Source: Pisaster brevispinus (lineage: Eukaryota > Echinodermata > Asteroidea > Forcipulatida > Asteriidae). From it: DNA of 64,000 bases. Positions 39,201-53,180 of the stretch are shown here, piece after piece (the first letter of the stretch is position 1; each line of letters opens with the position of its first letter). The translations under genes were made by a program, and so were the position numbers. The notes below the pieces were generated by a model that saw only the letters and a program-made list of their open reading frames with translations, made no database searches and was not told the DNA's origin. The stretch covers positions 389,925 through 453,924 of the forward strand of contig JAMKCF010000076.1 of assembly GCA_023634235.1 (NCBI GenBank), read 5' to 3'.

Positions 39201-42200
39201 CAACCATTTTATTCCATGAATTATTGAGGTTTTTTGGGCAAGAAAGATGGCGTCACTTTTTGCTAGAAAGCTCCTAATTGCCCAGGTTTTGGGATTTGGC
39301 CATGTCCCCACACAGAAAAGGTCTTCAGGGAAGTCTAGTCTAGAACGCTGCACCGTCAAATCGCACTTTTGTTTTCGACCCCAAAAATCAAAATGGCGAC
39401 AGGGTACTACCTGTCAAATATTCCCAAAATTCGACCCCCGGTAACATGGTGATTTTCGGCGATCACTTTTCGCGGACACCTCCCCCGACGGTGCTGGTTG
39501 GAATTTGAAGGCCGCAACCATTTTATTCCATGAATTATTGAGGTTTTTTGGGCAAGAAAGATGGCGTCACTTTTTGCTAGAAAGCTCCTAATTGCCCAGG
39601 TTTTGGGATTTGGCCATGTCCCCACACAGAAAAGGTCTTCAGGGAAGTCTAGTCTAGAACGCTGCACCGTCAAATCGCACTTTTGTTTTCGACCCCAAAA
39701 ATCAAAATGGCGACAGGGTACTACCTGTCAAATATTCCCAAAATTCGACCCCCGGTAACATGGTGATTTTCGGCGATCACTTTTCGCGGACACCTCCCCC
39801 GACGGTGCTGGTTGGAATTTGAAGGCCGCAACCATTTTATTCCATGAATTATTGAGGTTTTTTGGGCAAGAAAGATGGCGTCACTTTTTGCTAGAAAGCT
39901 CCTAATTGCCCAGGTTTTGGGATTTGGCCATGTCCCCACACAGAAAAGGTCTTCAGGGAAGTCTAGTCTAGAACGCTGCACCGTCAAATCGCACTTTTGT
40001 TTTCGACCCCAAAAATCAAAATGGCGACAGGGTACTACCTGTCAAATATTCCCAAAATTCGACCCCCGGTAACATGGTGATTTTCGGCGATCACTTTTCG
40101 CGGACACCTCCCCCGACGGTGCTGGTTGGAATTTGAAGGCCGCAACCATTTTATTCCATGAATTATTGAGGTTTTTTGGGCAAGAAAGATGGCGTCACTT
40201 TTTGCTAGAAAGCTCCTAATTGCCCAGGTTTTGGGATTTGGCCATGTCCCCACACAGAAAAGGTCTTCAGGGAAGTCTAGTCTAGAACGCTGCACCGTCA
40301 AATCGCACTTTTGTTTTCGACCCCAAAAATCAAAATGGCGACAGGGTACTACCTGTCAAATATTCCCAAAATTCGACCCCCGGTAACATGGTGATTTTCG
40401 GCGATCACTTTTCGCGGACACCTCCCCCGACGGTGCTGGTTGGAATTTGAAGGCCGCAACCATTTTATTCCATGAATTATTGAGGTTTTTTGGGCAAGAA
40501 AGATGGCGTCACTTTTTGCTAGAAAGCTCCTAATTGCCCAGGTTTTGGGATTTGGCCATGTCCCCACACAGAAAAGGTCTTCAGGGAAGTCTAGTCTAGA
40601 ACGCTGCACCGTCAAATCGCACTTTTGTTTTCGACCCCAAAAATCAAAATGGCGACAGGGTACTACCTGTCAAATATTCCCAAAATTCGACCCCCGGTAA
40701 CATGGTGATTTTCGGCGATCACTTTTCGCGGACACCTCCCCCGACGGTGCTGGTTGGAATTTGAAGGCCGCAACCATTTTATTCCATGAATTATTGAGGT
40801 TTTTTGGGCAAGAAAGATGGCGTCACTTTTTGCTAGAAAGCTCCTAATTGCCCAGGTTTTGGGATTTGGCCATGTCCCCACACAGAAAAGGTCTTCAGGG
40901 AAGTCTAGTCTAGAACGCTGCACCGTCAAATCGCACTTTTGTTTTCGACCCCAAAAATCAAAATGGCGACAGGGTACTACCTGTCAAATATTCCCAAAAT
41001 TCGACCCCCGGTAACATGGCGATTTTCGGCGATCACTTTTCGCGGACACCTCCCCCGACGGTGCTGGTTGGAATTTGAAGGCCGCAACCATTTTATTCCA
41101 TGAATTATTGAGGTTTTTTGGGCAAGAAAGATGGCGTCACTTTTTGCTAGAAAGCTCCTAATTGCCCAGGTTTTGGGATTTGGCCATGTCCCCACACAGA
41201 AAAGGTCTTCAGGGAAGTCTAGTCTAGAACGCTGCACCGTCAAATCGCACTTTTGTTTTCGACCCCAAAAATCAAAATGGCGACAGGGTACTACCTGTCA
41301 AATATTCCCAAAATTCGACCCCCGGTAACATGGTGATTTTCGGCGATCACTTTTCGCGGACACCTCCCCCGACGGTGCTGGTTGGAATTTGAAGGCCGCA
41401 ACCATTTTATTCCATGAATTATTGAGGTTTTTTGGGCAAGAAAGATGGCGTCACTTTTTGCTAGAAAGCTCCTAATTGCCCAGGTTTTGGGATTTGGCCA
41501 TGTCCCCACACAGAAAAGGTCTTCAAGAAAGTCTAGTCTAGAACGCTGCACCGTCAAATCGCACTTTTGTTTTCGACCCCAAAAATCAAAATGGCGACAG
41601 GGTACTACCTGTCAAATATTCCCAAAATTCGATCCCCGGTAACATGGTGATTTTCGGCGATCACTTTTCGCGGACACCTCCCCCGACGGTGCTGGTTGGA
41701 ATTTGAAGGCCGCAACCATTTTATTCCATGAATTATTGAGGTTTTTTGGGCAAGAAAGATGGCGTCACTTTTTGCTAGAAAGCTCCTAATTGCCCAGGTT
41801 TTGGGATTTGGCCATGTCCCCACACAGAAAAGGTCTTCAGGAAAGTCTAGTCTAGAACGCTGCACCGTCAAATCGCACTTTTGTTTTCGACCCCAAAAAT
41901 CAAAATGGCGACAGGGTACTACCTGTCAAATATTCCCAAAATTCGACCCCCGGTAACATGGTGATTTTCGGCGATCACTTTTCGCGGACACCTCCCCCGA
42001 CGGTGCTGGTTGGAATTTGAAGGCCGCAACCATTTTATTCCATGAATTATTGAGGTTTTTTGGGCAAGAAAGATGGCGTCACTTTTTGCTAGAAAGCTCC
42101 TAATTGCCCAGGTTTTGGGATTTGGCCATGTCCCCACACAGAAAAGGTCTTCAGGGAAGTCTAGTCTAGAACGCTGCACCGTCAAATCGCACTTTTGTTT

Positions 42201-43446
42201 TCGACCCCAAAAATCAAAATGGCGACAGGGTACTACCTGTCAAATATTCCCAAAATTCGACCCCCGGTAACATGGTGATTTTCGGCGATCACTTTTCGCG
42301 GACACCTCCCCCGACGGTGCTGGTTGGAATTTGAAGGCCGCAACCATTTTATTCCATGAATTATTGAGGTTTTTTGGGCAAGAAAGATGGCGTCACTTTT
42401 TGCTAGAAAGCTCCTAATTGCCCAGGTTTTGGGATTTGGCCATGTCCCCACACAGAAAAGGTCTTCAGGGAAGCTCTAGTCTAGAACGCTGCACCGTCAA
42501 ATCGCACTTTTGTTTTCGACCCCAAAAATCAAAATGGCGACAGGGTACTTACTACCTGTCAAATATTCCCAAAATTCGACCCCCGGTAACATGGTGATTT
42601 TCGGCGATCACTTTTCGCGGACACCTCCCCCGACGGTGCTGGTTGGAATTTGAAGGCCGCAACCATTTTATTCCATGAATTATTGAGGTTTTTTGGGCAA
42701 GAAAGATGGCGTCACTTTTTGCTAGAAAGCTCCTAATTGCCCAGGTTTTGGGATTTGGCCATGTCCCCACACAGAAAAGGTCTTCAGGGAAGTCTAGTCT
42801 AGAACGCTGCACCGTCAAATCGCACTTTTGTTTTCGACCCCAAAAATCAAAATGGCGACAGGGTACTACCTGTCAAATATTCCCAAAATTCGACCCCCGG
42901 TAACATGGTGATTTTCGGCGATCACTTTTCGCGGACACCTCCCCCGACGGTGCTGGTTGGAATTTGAAGGCCGCAACCATTTTATTCCATGAATTATTGA
43001 GGTTTTTTGGGCAAGAAAGATGGCGTCACTTTTTGCTAGAAAGCTCCTAATTGCCCAGGTTTTGGGATTTGGCCATGTCCCCACACAGAAAAGGTCTTCA
43101 GGGAAGTCTAGTCTAGAACGCTGCACCGTCAAATCGCACTTTTGTTTTCGACCCCAAAAATCAAAATGGCGACAGGGTACTACCTGTCAAATATTCCCAA
43201 AATTCGACCCCCGGTAACATGGTGATTTTCGGCGATCACTTTTCGCGGACACCTCCCCCGACGGTGCTGGTTGGAATTTGAAGGCCGCAACCATTTTATT
43301 CCATGAATTATTGAGGTTTTTTGGGCAAGAAAGATGGCGTCACTTTTTGCTAGAAAGCTCCTAATTGCCCAGGTTTTGGGATTTGGCCATGTCCCCACAC
43401 AGAAAAGGTCTTCAGGGAAGTCTAGTCTAGAACGCTGCACCGTCAA
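36221..43446 (+). repeat. Array segment 6: mostly T91, last C91 units
   Basis: Twenty-three units, 18 with T91. The five C91 units start at about 36221, 36535, 37163, 38104 and 40930; the last is the rightmost C91 unit of the window. GGAAAGTC or AGAAAGTC variants occur near 38386, 41525 and 41840. One base is lost near 38044. An extra C (GAAGCTCTAG) at about 42473 sits beside a TACT duplication at 42546-42553. Units 39046-40929 look indistinguishable. There are no genes. Confidence 0.86.
42546..42553 (+). other. TACT duplication on a T91 backbone
   Basis: The same 4-bp duplication as at 8553, 9499 and 13271, but in a T91 unit lacking C101A and C170T. It is either an independent slippage event at the same site or a short conversion tract. 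Confidence 0.85.
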
Positions 43447-46400
43447 ATCGCACTTTTGTTTTCGACCCCAAAAATCAAAATGGCGACAGGGTACTACCTG
43501 TCAAATATTCCCAAAATTCGACCCCCGGTAACATGGTGATTTTCGGCGATCACTTTTCGCGGACACCTCCCCCGACGGTGCTGGTTGGAATTTGAAGACC
43601 GCAACCATTTTATTCCATGAATTATTGAGGTTTTTTGGGCAAGAAAGATGTCGTCACTTTTTGCTAGAAAGCTCCTAATTGCCCAGGTTTTGGGATTTGG
43701 CCATGTCCCCACACAGAAAAGGTCTTCAGGGAAGTCTAGCCTAGAACGCTGCACCGTCAAATCGCACTTTTGTTTTCGACCCCAAAAATCAAAATGGCGA
43801 CAGGGTACTACCTGTCAAATATTCCCAAAATTCGACCCCCGGTAACATGGTCATATTCGGCGATCACTTTTCGCGGACACCTCCCCCGACGGTGCTGGTT
43901 GGAATTTGAAGGCCGCAACCATTTTATTCCATGAATTATTGAGGTTTTTTGGGCAAGAAAGATGGCGTCACTTTTTGCTAGAAAGCTCCTAATTGCCCAG
44001 GTTTTGGGATTTGGCCATGTCCCCACACAGAAAAGGTCTTCAGGGAAGTCTAGTCTAGAACGCTGCACCGTCAAATCGCACTTTTGTTTTGGACCCCAAA
44101 AATCAAAATGGCGACAGGGTACTACCTGTCAAATATTCCCAAAATTCGACCCCCGGTAACATGGTGATTTTCGGCGATCACTTTTCGCGGACACCTCCCC
44201 CGACGGTGCTGGTTGGAATTTGAAGGCCGCAACCATTTTATTCCATGAATTATTGAGGTTTTTTGGGCAAGAAAGATGGCGTCACTTTTTGCTAGAAAGC
44301 TCCTAATTGCCCAGGTTTTGGGATTTGGCCATGTCCCCACACAGAAAAGGTCTTCAGGGAAGTCTAGCCTAGAACGCTGCACCGTCAAATCGCACTTTTG
44401 TTTTCGACCCCAAAAATCAAAATGGCGACAGGGTACTACCTGTCAAATATTCCCAAAATTCGACCCCCGGTAACATGGTGATTTTCGGCGATCACTTTTC
44501 GCGGACACCTCCCCCGACGGTGCTGGTTGGAATTTGAAGGCCGCAACCATTTTATTCCATGAATTATTGAGGTTTTTTGGGCAAGAAAGATGGCGTCACT
44601 TTTTGCTAGAAAGCTCCTAATTGCCCAGGTTTTGGGATTTGGCCATGTCCCCACACAGAAAAGGTCTTCAGGGAAGTCTAGTCTAGAACGCTGCACCGTC
44701 AAATCGCACTTTTGTTTTCGACCCCAAAAATCAAAATGGCGACAGGGTACTACCTGTCAAATATTCCCAAAATTCGACCCCCGGTAACATGGTGATTTTC
44801 GGCGATCACTTTTCGCGGACACCTCCCCCGACCGTGCTGGTTGGAATTTGAAGGCCGCAACCATTTTATTCCATGAATTATTGAGGTTTTTTGGGCAAGA
44901 AAGATGGCGTCACTTTTTGCTAGAAAGCTCCTAATTGCCCAGGTTTTGGGATTTGGCCATGTCCCCACACAGAAAAGGTCTTCAGGGAAGCTCTAGTCTA
45001 GAACGCTGCACCGTCAAATCGCACTTTTGTTTTGGACCCCAAAAATCAAAATGGCGACAGGGTACTACCTGTCAAATATTCCCAAAATTCGACCCCCGGT
45101 AACATGGTGATTTTCGGCGATCACTTTTCGCGGACACCTCCCCCGACGGTGCTGGTTGGAATTTGAAGGCCGCAACCATTTTATTCCATGAATTATTGAG
45201 GTTTTTTGGACAAGAAAGATGGCGTCACTTTTTGCTAGAAAGCTCCTAATTGCCCAGGTTTTGGGATTTGGCCATGTCCCCACACAGAAAAGGTCTTCAG
45301 GGAAGTCTAGTCTAGAACGCTGCACCGTCAAATCGCACTTTTGTTTTCGACCCCAAAAATCAAAATGGCGACAGGGTACTACCTGTCAAATATTCCCAAA
45401 ATTCGACCCCCGGTAACATGGTGATTTTCGGCGATCACTTTTCGCGGACACCTCCCCCGACGGTGCTGGTTGGAATTTGAAGGCCGCAACCATTTTATTC
45501 CATGAATTATTGAGGTTTTTTGGGCAAGAAAGATGGCGTCACTTTTTGCTAGAAAGCTCCTAATTGCCCAGGTTTTGGGATTTGGCCATGTCCCCACACA
45601 GAAAAGGTCTTCAGGGAAGTCTAGTCTAGAACGCTGCACCGTCAAATCGCACTTTTGTTTTCGACCCCAAAAATCAAAATGGCGACAGGGTACTACCTGT
45701 CAAATATTCCCAAAATTCGACCCCCGGTAACATGGTGATTTTCGGCGATCACTTTTCGCGGACACCTCCCCCGACGGTGCTGGTTGGAATTTGAAGGCCG
45801 CAACCATTTTATTCCATGAATTATTGAGGTTTTTTGGGCAAGAAAGATGGCGTCACTTTTTGCTAGAAAGCTCCTAATTGCCCAGGTTTTGGGATTTGGC
45901 CATGTCCCCACACAGAAAAGGTCTTCAGGGAAGTCTAGTCTAGAACGCTGCACCGTCAAATCGCACTTTTGTTTTCGACCCCAAAAATCAAAATGGCGAC
46001 AGGGTACTACCTGTCAAATATTCCCAAAATTCGACCCCCGGTAACATGGTGATTTTCGGCGATCACTTTTCGCGGACACCTCCCCCGACGGTGCTGGTTG
46101 GAATTTGAAGGCCGCAACCATTTTATTCCATGAATTATTGAGGTTTTTTGGGCAAGAAAGATGGCGTCACTTTTTGCTAGAAAGCTCCTAATTGCCCAGG
46201 TTTTGGGATTTGGCCATGTCCCCACACAGAAAAGGTCTTCAGGGAAGTCTAGCCTAGAACGCTGCACCGTCAAATCGCACTTTTGTTTTCGACCCCAAAA
46301 ATCAAAATGGCGACAGGGTACTACCTGTCAAATATTCCCAAAATTCGACCCCCGGTAACATGGTGATTTTCGGCGATCACTTTTCGCGGACACCTCCCCC

Positions 46401-49400
46401 GACGGTGCTGGTTGGAATTTGAAGGCCGCAACCATTTTATTCCATGACTTATTGAGGTTTTTTGGGCAAGAAAGATGGCGTCACTTTTTGCTAGAAAGCT
46501 CCTAATTGCCCAGGTTTTGGGATTTGGCCATGTCCCCACACAGAAAAGGTCTTCAGGGAAGTCTAGTCTAGAACGCTGCACCGTCAAATCGCACTTTTGT
46601 TTTCGACCCCAAAAATCAAAATGGCGACAGGGTACTACCTGTCAAATATTCCCAAAATTCGACCCCCGGTAACATGGTGATTTTCGGCGATCACTTTTCG
46701 CGGACACCTCCCCCGACGGTGCTGGTTGGAATTTGAAGGCCGCAACCATTTTATTCCATGAATTATTGAGGTTTTTTGGGCAAGAAAGATGGCGTCACTT
46801 TTTGCTAGAAAGCTCCTAATTGCCCAGGTTTTGGGATTTGGCCATGTCCCCACACAGAAAAGGTCTTCAGGGAAGTCTAGTCTAGAACGCTGCACCGTCA
46901 AATCGCACTTTTGTTTTCGACCCCAAAAATCAAAATGGCGACAGGGTACTACCTGTCAAATATTCCCAAAATTCGACCCCCGGTAACATGGTGATTTTCG
47001 GCGATCACTTTTCGCGGACACCTCCCCCGACGGTGCTGGTTGGAATTTGAAGGCCGCAACCATTTTATTCCATGAATTATTGAGGTTTTTTGGGCAAGAG
47101 AGATGGCGTCACTTTTTGCTAGAAAGCTCCTAATTGCCCAGGTTTTGGGATTTGGCCATGTCCCCACACAGAAAAGGTCTTCAGGGAAGTCTAGCCTAGA
47201 ACGCTGCACCGTCAAATCGCACTTTTGTTTTCGACCCCAAAAATCAAAATGGCGACAGGGTACTACCTGTCAAATATTCCCAAAATTCGACCCCCGGTAA
47301 CATGGTGATTTTCGGCGATCACTTTTCGCGGACACCTCCCCCGACGGTGCTGGTTGGAATTTGAAGGCCGCAACCATTTTATTCCATGAATTATTGAGGT
47401 TTTTTGGGCAAGAAAGATGGCGTCACTTTTTGCTAGAAAGCTCCTAATTGCCCAGGTTTTGGGATTTGGCCATGTCCCCACACAGAAAAGGTCTTCAGGG
47501 AAGTCTAGTCTAGAACGCTGCACCGTCAAATCGCACTTTTGTTTTCGACCCCAAAAATCAAAATGGCGACAGGGTACTACCTGTCAAATATTCCCAAAAT
47601 TCGACCCCCGGTAACATGGTGATTTTCGGCGATCACTTTTCGCGGACACCTCCCCCGACGGTGCTGGTTGGAATTTGAAGGCCGCAACCATTTTATTCCA
47701 TGAATTATTGAGGTTTTTTGGGCAAGAGAGATGGCGTCACTTTTTGCTAGAAAGCTCCTAATTGCCCAGGTTTTGGGATTTGGCCATGTCCCCACACAGA
47801 AAAGGTCTTCAGGGAAGTCTAGCCTAGAACGCTGCACCGTCAAATCGCACTTTTGTTTTCGACCCCAAAAATCAAAATGGCGACAGGGTACTACCTGTCA
47901 AATATTCCCAAAATTCGACCCCCGGTAACATGGTGATTTTCGGCGATCACTTTTCGCGGACACCTCCCCCGACGGTGCTGGTTGGAATTTGAAGGCCGCA
48001 ACCATTTTATTCCATGAATTATTGAGGTTTTTTGGGCAAGAAAGATGGCGTCACTTTTTGCTAGAAAGCTCCTAATTGCCCAGGTTTTGGGATTTGGCCA
48101 TGTCCCCACACAGAAAAGGTCTTCAGGGAAGTCTAGTCTAGAACGCTGCACCGTCAAATCGCACTTTTGTTTTCGACCCCAAAAATCAAAATGGCGACAG
48201 GGTACTACCTGTCAAATATTCCCAAAAGTCGACCCCCGGTAACATGGTGATTTTCGGCGATCACTTTTCGCGGACACCTCCCCCGACGGTGCTGGTTGGA
48301 ATTTGAAGGCCGCAACCATTTTATTCCATGAATTATTGAGGTTTTTTGGGCAAGAAAGATGGCGTCACTTTTTGCTAGAAAGCTCCTAATTGCCCAGGTT
48401 TTGGGATTTGGCCATGTCCCCACACAGAAAAGGTCTTCAGGGAAGTCTAGTCTAGAACGCTGCACCGTCAAATCGCACTTTTGTTTTCGACCCCAAAAAT
48501 CAAAATGGCGACAGGGTACCACCTGTCAAATATTCCCAAAATTCGACCCCCGGTAACATGGTGATTTTCGGCGATCACTTTTCGCGGACACCTCCCCCGA
48601 CGGTGCTGGTTGGAATTTGAAGGCCGCAACCATTTTATTCCATGAATTATTGAGGTTTTTTGGGCAAGAAAGATGGCGTCACTTTTTGCTAGAAAGCTCC
48701 TAATTGCCCAGGTTTTGGGATTTGGCCATGTCCCCACACAGAAAAGGTCTTCAGGGAAGTCTAGTCTAGAACGCTGCACCGTCAAATCGCACTTTTGTTT
48801 TCGACCCCAAAAATCAAAATGGCGACAGGGTACTACCTGTCAAATATTCCCAAAATTCGACCCCCGGTAACATGGTGATTTTCGGCGATCACTTTTCGCG
48901 GACACCTCCCCCGACGGTGCTGGTTGGAATTTGAAGACCGCAACCATTTTATTCCATGAATTATTGAGGTTTTTTGGGCAAGAAAGATGTCGTCACTTTT
49001 TGCTAGAAAGCTCCTAATTGCCCAGGTTTTGGGATTTGGCCATGTCCCCACACAGAAAAGGTCTTCAGGGAAGTCTAGCCTAGAACGCTGCACCGTCAAA
49101 TCGCACTTTTGTTTTCGACCCCAAAAATCAAAATGGCGACAGGGTACTACCTGTCAAATATTCCCAAAATTCGACCCCCGGTAACATGGTCATATTCGGC
49201 GATCACTTTTCGCGGACACCTCCCCCGACGGTGCTGGTTGGAATTTGAAGGCCGCAACCATTTTATTCCATGAATTATTGAGGTTTTTTGGGCAAGAAAG
49301 ATGGCGTCACTTTTTGCTAGAAAGCTCCTAATTGCCCAGGTTTTGGGATTTGGCCATGTCCCCACACAGAAAAGGTCTTCAGGGAAGTCTAGTCTAGAAC

Positions 49401-52400
49401 GCTGCACCGTCAAATCGCACTTTTGTTTTCGACCCCAAAAATCAAAATGGCGACAGGGTACTACCTGTCAAATATTCCCAAAATTCGACCCCCGGTAACA
49501 TGGTGATTTTCGGCGATCACTTTTCGCGGACACCTCCCCCGACGGTGCTGGTTGGAATTTGAAGGCCGCAACCATTTTATTCCATGAATTATTGAGGTTT
49601 TTTGGGCAAGAAAGATGGCGTCACTTTTTGCTAGAAAGCTCCTAATTGCCCAGGTTTTGGGATTTGGCCATGTCCCCACACAGAAAAGGTCTTCAGGGAA
49701 GTCTAGTCTAGAACGCTGCACCGTCAAATCGCACTTTTGTTTTCGACCCCAAAAATCAAAATGGCGACAGGGTACTACCTGTCAAATATTCCCAAAATTC
49801 GACCCCCGTTAACATGGTGATTTTCGGCGATCACTTTTCGCGGACACCTCCCCCGACGGTGCTGGTTGGAATTTGAAGGCCGCAACCATTTTATTCCATG
49901 AATTATTGAGGTTTTTTGGACAAGAAAGATGGCGTCACTTTTTGCTAGAAAGCTCCTAATTGCCCAGGTTTTGGGATTTGGCCATGTCCCCACACAGAAA
50001 AGGTCTTCAGGGAAGTCTAGTCTAGAACGCTGCACCGTCAAATCGCACTTTTGTTTTCGACCCCAAAAATCAAAATGGCGACAGGGTACTACCTGTCAAA
50101 TATTCCCAAAATTCGACCCCCGGTAACATGGTGATTTTCGGCGATCACTTTTCGCGGACACCTCCCCCGACGGTGCTGGTTGGAATTTGAAGGCCGCAAC
50201 CATTTTATTCCATGAATTATTGAGGTTTTTTGGGCAAGAAAGATGGCGTCACTTTTTGCTAGAAAGCTCCTAATTGCCCAGGTTTTGGGATTTGGCCATG
50301 TCCCCACACAGAAAAGGTCTTCAGGGAAGTCTAGTCTAGAACGCTGCACCGTCAAATCGCACTTTTGTTTTCGACCCCAAAAATCAAAATGGCGACAGGG
50401 TACTACCTGTCAAATATTCCCAAAATTCGACCCCCGGTAACATGGTGATTTTCGGCGATCACTTTTCGCGGACACCTCCCCCGACGGTGCTGGTTTGAAT
50501 TTGAAGGCCGCAACCATTTTATTCCATGAATTATTGAGGTTTTTTGGGCAAGAAAGATGGCGTCACTTTTTGCTAGAAAGCTCCTAATTGCCCAGGTTTT
50601 GGGATTTGGCCATGTCCCCACACAGAAAAGGTCTTCAGGGAAGTCTAGTCTAGAACGCTGCACCGTCAAATCGCACTTTTGTTTTCGACCCCAAAAATCA
50701 AAATGGCGACAGGGTACTACCTGTCAAATATTCCCAAAATTCGACCCCCGGTAACATGGTGATTTTCGGCGATCACTTTTCGCGGACACCTCCCCCGACG
50801 GTGCTGGTTGGAATTTGAAGGCCGCAACCATTTTATTCCATGAATTATTGAGGTTTTTTGGGCAAGAAAGATGGCGTCACTTTTTGCTAGAAAGCTCCTA
50901 ATTGCCCAGGTTTTGGGATTTGGCCATGTCCCCACACAGAAAAGGTCTTCAGGGAAGTCTAGCCTAGAACGCTGCACCGTCAAATCGCACTTTTGTTTTC
51001 GACCCCAAAAATCAAAATGGCGACAGGGTACTACCTGTCAAATATTCCCAAAATTCGACCCCCGGTAACATGGTGATTTTCGGCGATCACTTTTCGCGGA
51101 CACCTCCCCCGACGGTGCTGGTTGGAATTTGAAGGCCGCAACCATTTTATTCCATGAATTATTGAGGTTTTTTGGGCAAGAAAGATGGCGTCACTTTTTG
51201 CTAGAAAGCTCCTAATTGCCCAGGTTTTGGGATTTGGCCATGTCCCCACACAGAAAAGGTCTTCAGGGAAGTCTAGTCTAGAACGCTGCACCGTCAAATC
51301 GCACTTTTGTTTTCGACCCCAAAAATCAAAATGGCGACAGGGTACTACCTGTCAAATATTCCCAAAATTCGACCCCCGGTAACATGGTGATTTTCGGCGA
51401 TCACTTTTCGCGGACACCTCCCCCGACGGTGCTGGTTGGAATTTGAAGGCCGCAACCATTTTATTCCATGAATTATTGAGGTTTTTTGGGCAAGAAAGAT
51501 GGCGTCACTTTTTGCTAGAAAGCTCCTAATTGCCCAGGTTTTGGGATTTGGCCATGTCCCCACACAGAAAAGGTCTTCAGGGAAGTCTAGTCTAGAACGC
51601 TGCACCGTCAAATCGCACTTTTGTTTTCGACCCCAAAAATCAAAATGGCGACAGGGTACTACCTGTCAAATATTCCCAAAATTCGACCCCCGGTAACATG
51701 GTGATTTTCGGCGATCACTTTTCGCGGACACCTCCCCCGACGGTGCTGGTTGGAATTTGAAGGCCGCAACCATTTTATTCCATGAATTATTGAGGTTTTT
51801 TGGGCAAGAAAGATGGCGTCACTTTTTGCTAGAAAGCTCCTAATTGCCCAGGTTTTGGGATTTGGCCATGTCCCCACACAGAAAAGGTCTTCAGGGAAGT
51901 CTAGTCTAGAACGCTGCACCGTCAAATCGCACTTTTGTTTTCGACCCCAAAAATCAAAATGGCGACAGGGTACTACCTGTCAAATATTCCCAAAATTCGA
52001 CCCCCGGTAACATGGTGATTTTCGGCGATCACTTTTCGCGGACACCTCCCCCGACGGTGCTGGTTGGAATTTGAAGGCCGCAACCATTTTATTCCATGAA
52101 TTATTGAGGTTTTTTGGGCAAGAAAGATGGCGTCACTTTTTGCTAGAAAGCTCCTAATTACCCAGGTTTTGGGATTTGGCCATGTCCCCACACAGAAAAG
52201 GTCTTCAGGGAAGTCTAGTCTAGAACGCTGCACCGTCAAATCGCACTTTTGTTTTCGACCCCAAAAATCAAAATGGCGACAGGGTACTACCTGTCAAATA
52301 TTCCCAAAATTCGACCCCCGGTAACATGGTGATTTTCGGCGATCACTTTTCGCGGACACCTCCCCCGACGGTGCTGGTTGGAATTTGAAGGCCGCAACCA

Positions 52401-53180
52401 TTTTATTCCATGAATTATTGAGGTTTTTTGGGCAAGAAAGATGGCGTCACTTTTTGCTAGAAAGCTCCTAATTGCCCAGGTTTTGGGATTTGGCCATGTC
52501 CCCACACAGAAAAGGTCTTCAGGGAAGTCTAGCCTAGAACGCTGCACCGTCAAATCGCACTTTTGTTTTCGACCCCAAAAATCAAAATGGCGACAGGGTA
52601 CTACCTGTCAAATATTCCCAAAATTCGACCCCCGGTAACATGGTGATTTTCGGCGATCACTTTTCGCGGACACCTCCCCGACGGTGCTGGTTGGAATTTG
52701 AAGGCCGCAACCATTTTATTCCATGAATTATTGAGGTTTTTTGGGCAAGAAAGATGGCGTCACTTTTTGCTAGAAAGCTCCTAATTGCCCAGGTTTTGGG
52801 ATTTGGCCATGTCCCCACACAGAAAAGGTCTTCAGGGAAGTCTAGTCTAGAACGCTGCACCGTCAAATCGCACTTTTGTTTTCGACCCCAAAAATCAAAA
52901 TGGCGACAGGGTACTACCTGTCAAATATTCCCAAAATTCGACCCCCGGTAACATGGTGATTTTCGGCGATCACTTTTCGCGGACACCTCCCCCGACGGTG
53001 CTGGTTGGAATTTGAAGGCCGCAACCATTTTATTCCATGAATTATTGAGGTTTTTTGGGCAAGAAAGATGGCGTCACTTTTTGCTAGAAAGCTCCTAATT
53101 GCCCAGGTTTTGGGATTTGGCCATGTCCCCACACAGAAAAGGTCTTCAGGGAAGTCTAGTCTAGAACGCTGCACCGTCAA
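43447..53180 (+). repeat. Array segment 7: T91 units with a marked pair 17 units apart
   Basis: Thirty-one units. A pair of adjacent marked units occurs twice: G152A, G204T and T294C in the first, and C91T, G92C and T95A (CATGGTCATATTCGG) in the second. The pairs start at 43447 and 48786, 5339 bp apart, which is 17 units plus one inserted base. Other markers: C17G at 44091 and 45034, an extra C near 44991, G193A units at 45018 and 49728, A199G units at 46902 and 47530, G82T near 49808, and a C5 to C4 loss at 52676-52679. T294C appears sporadically. There are no genes. Confidence 0.83.
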
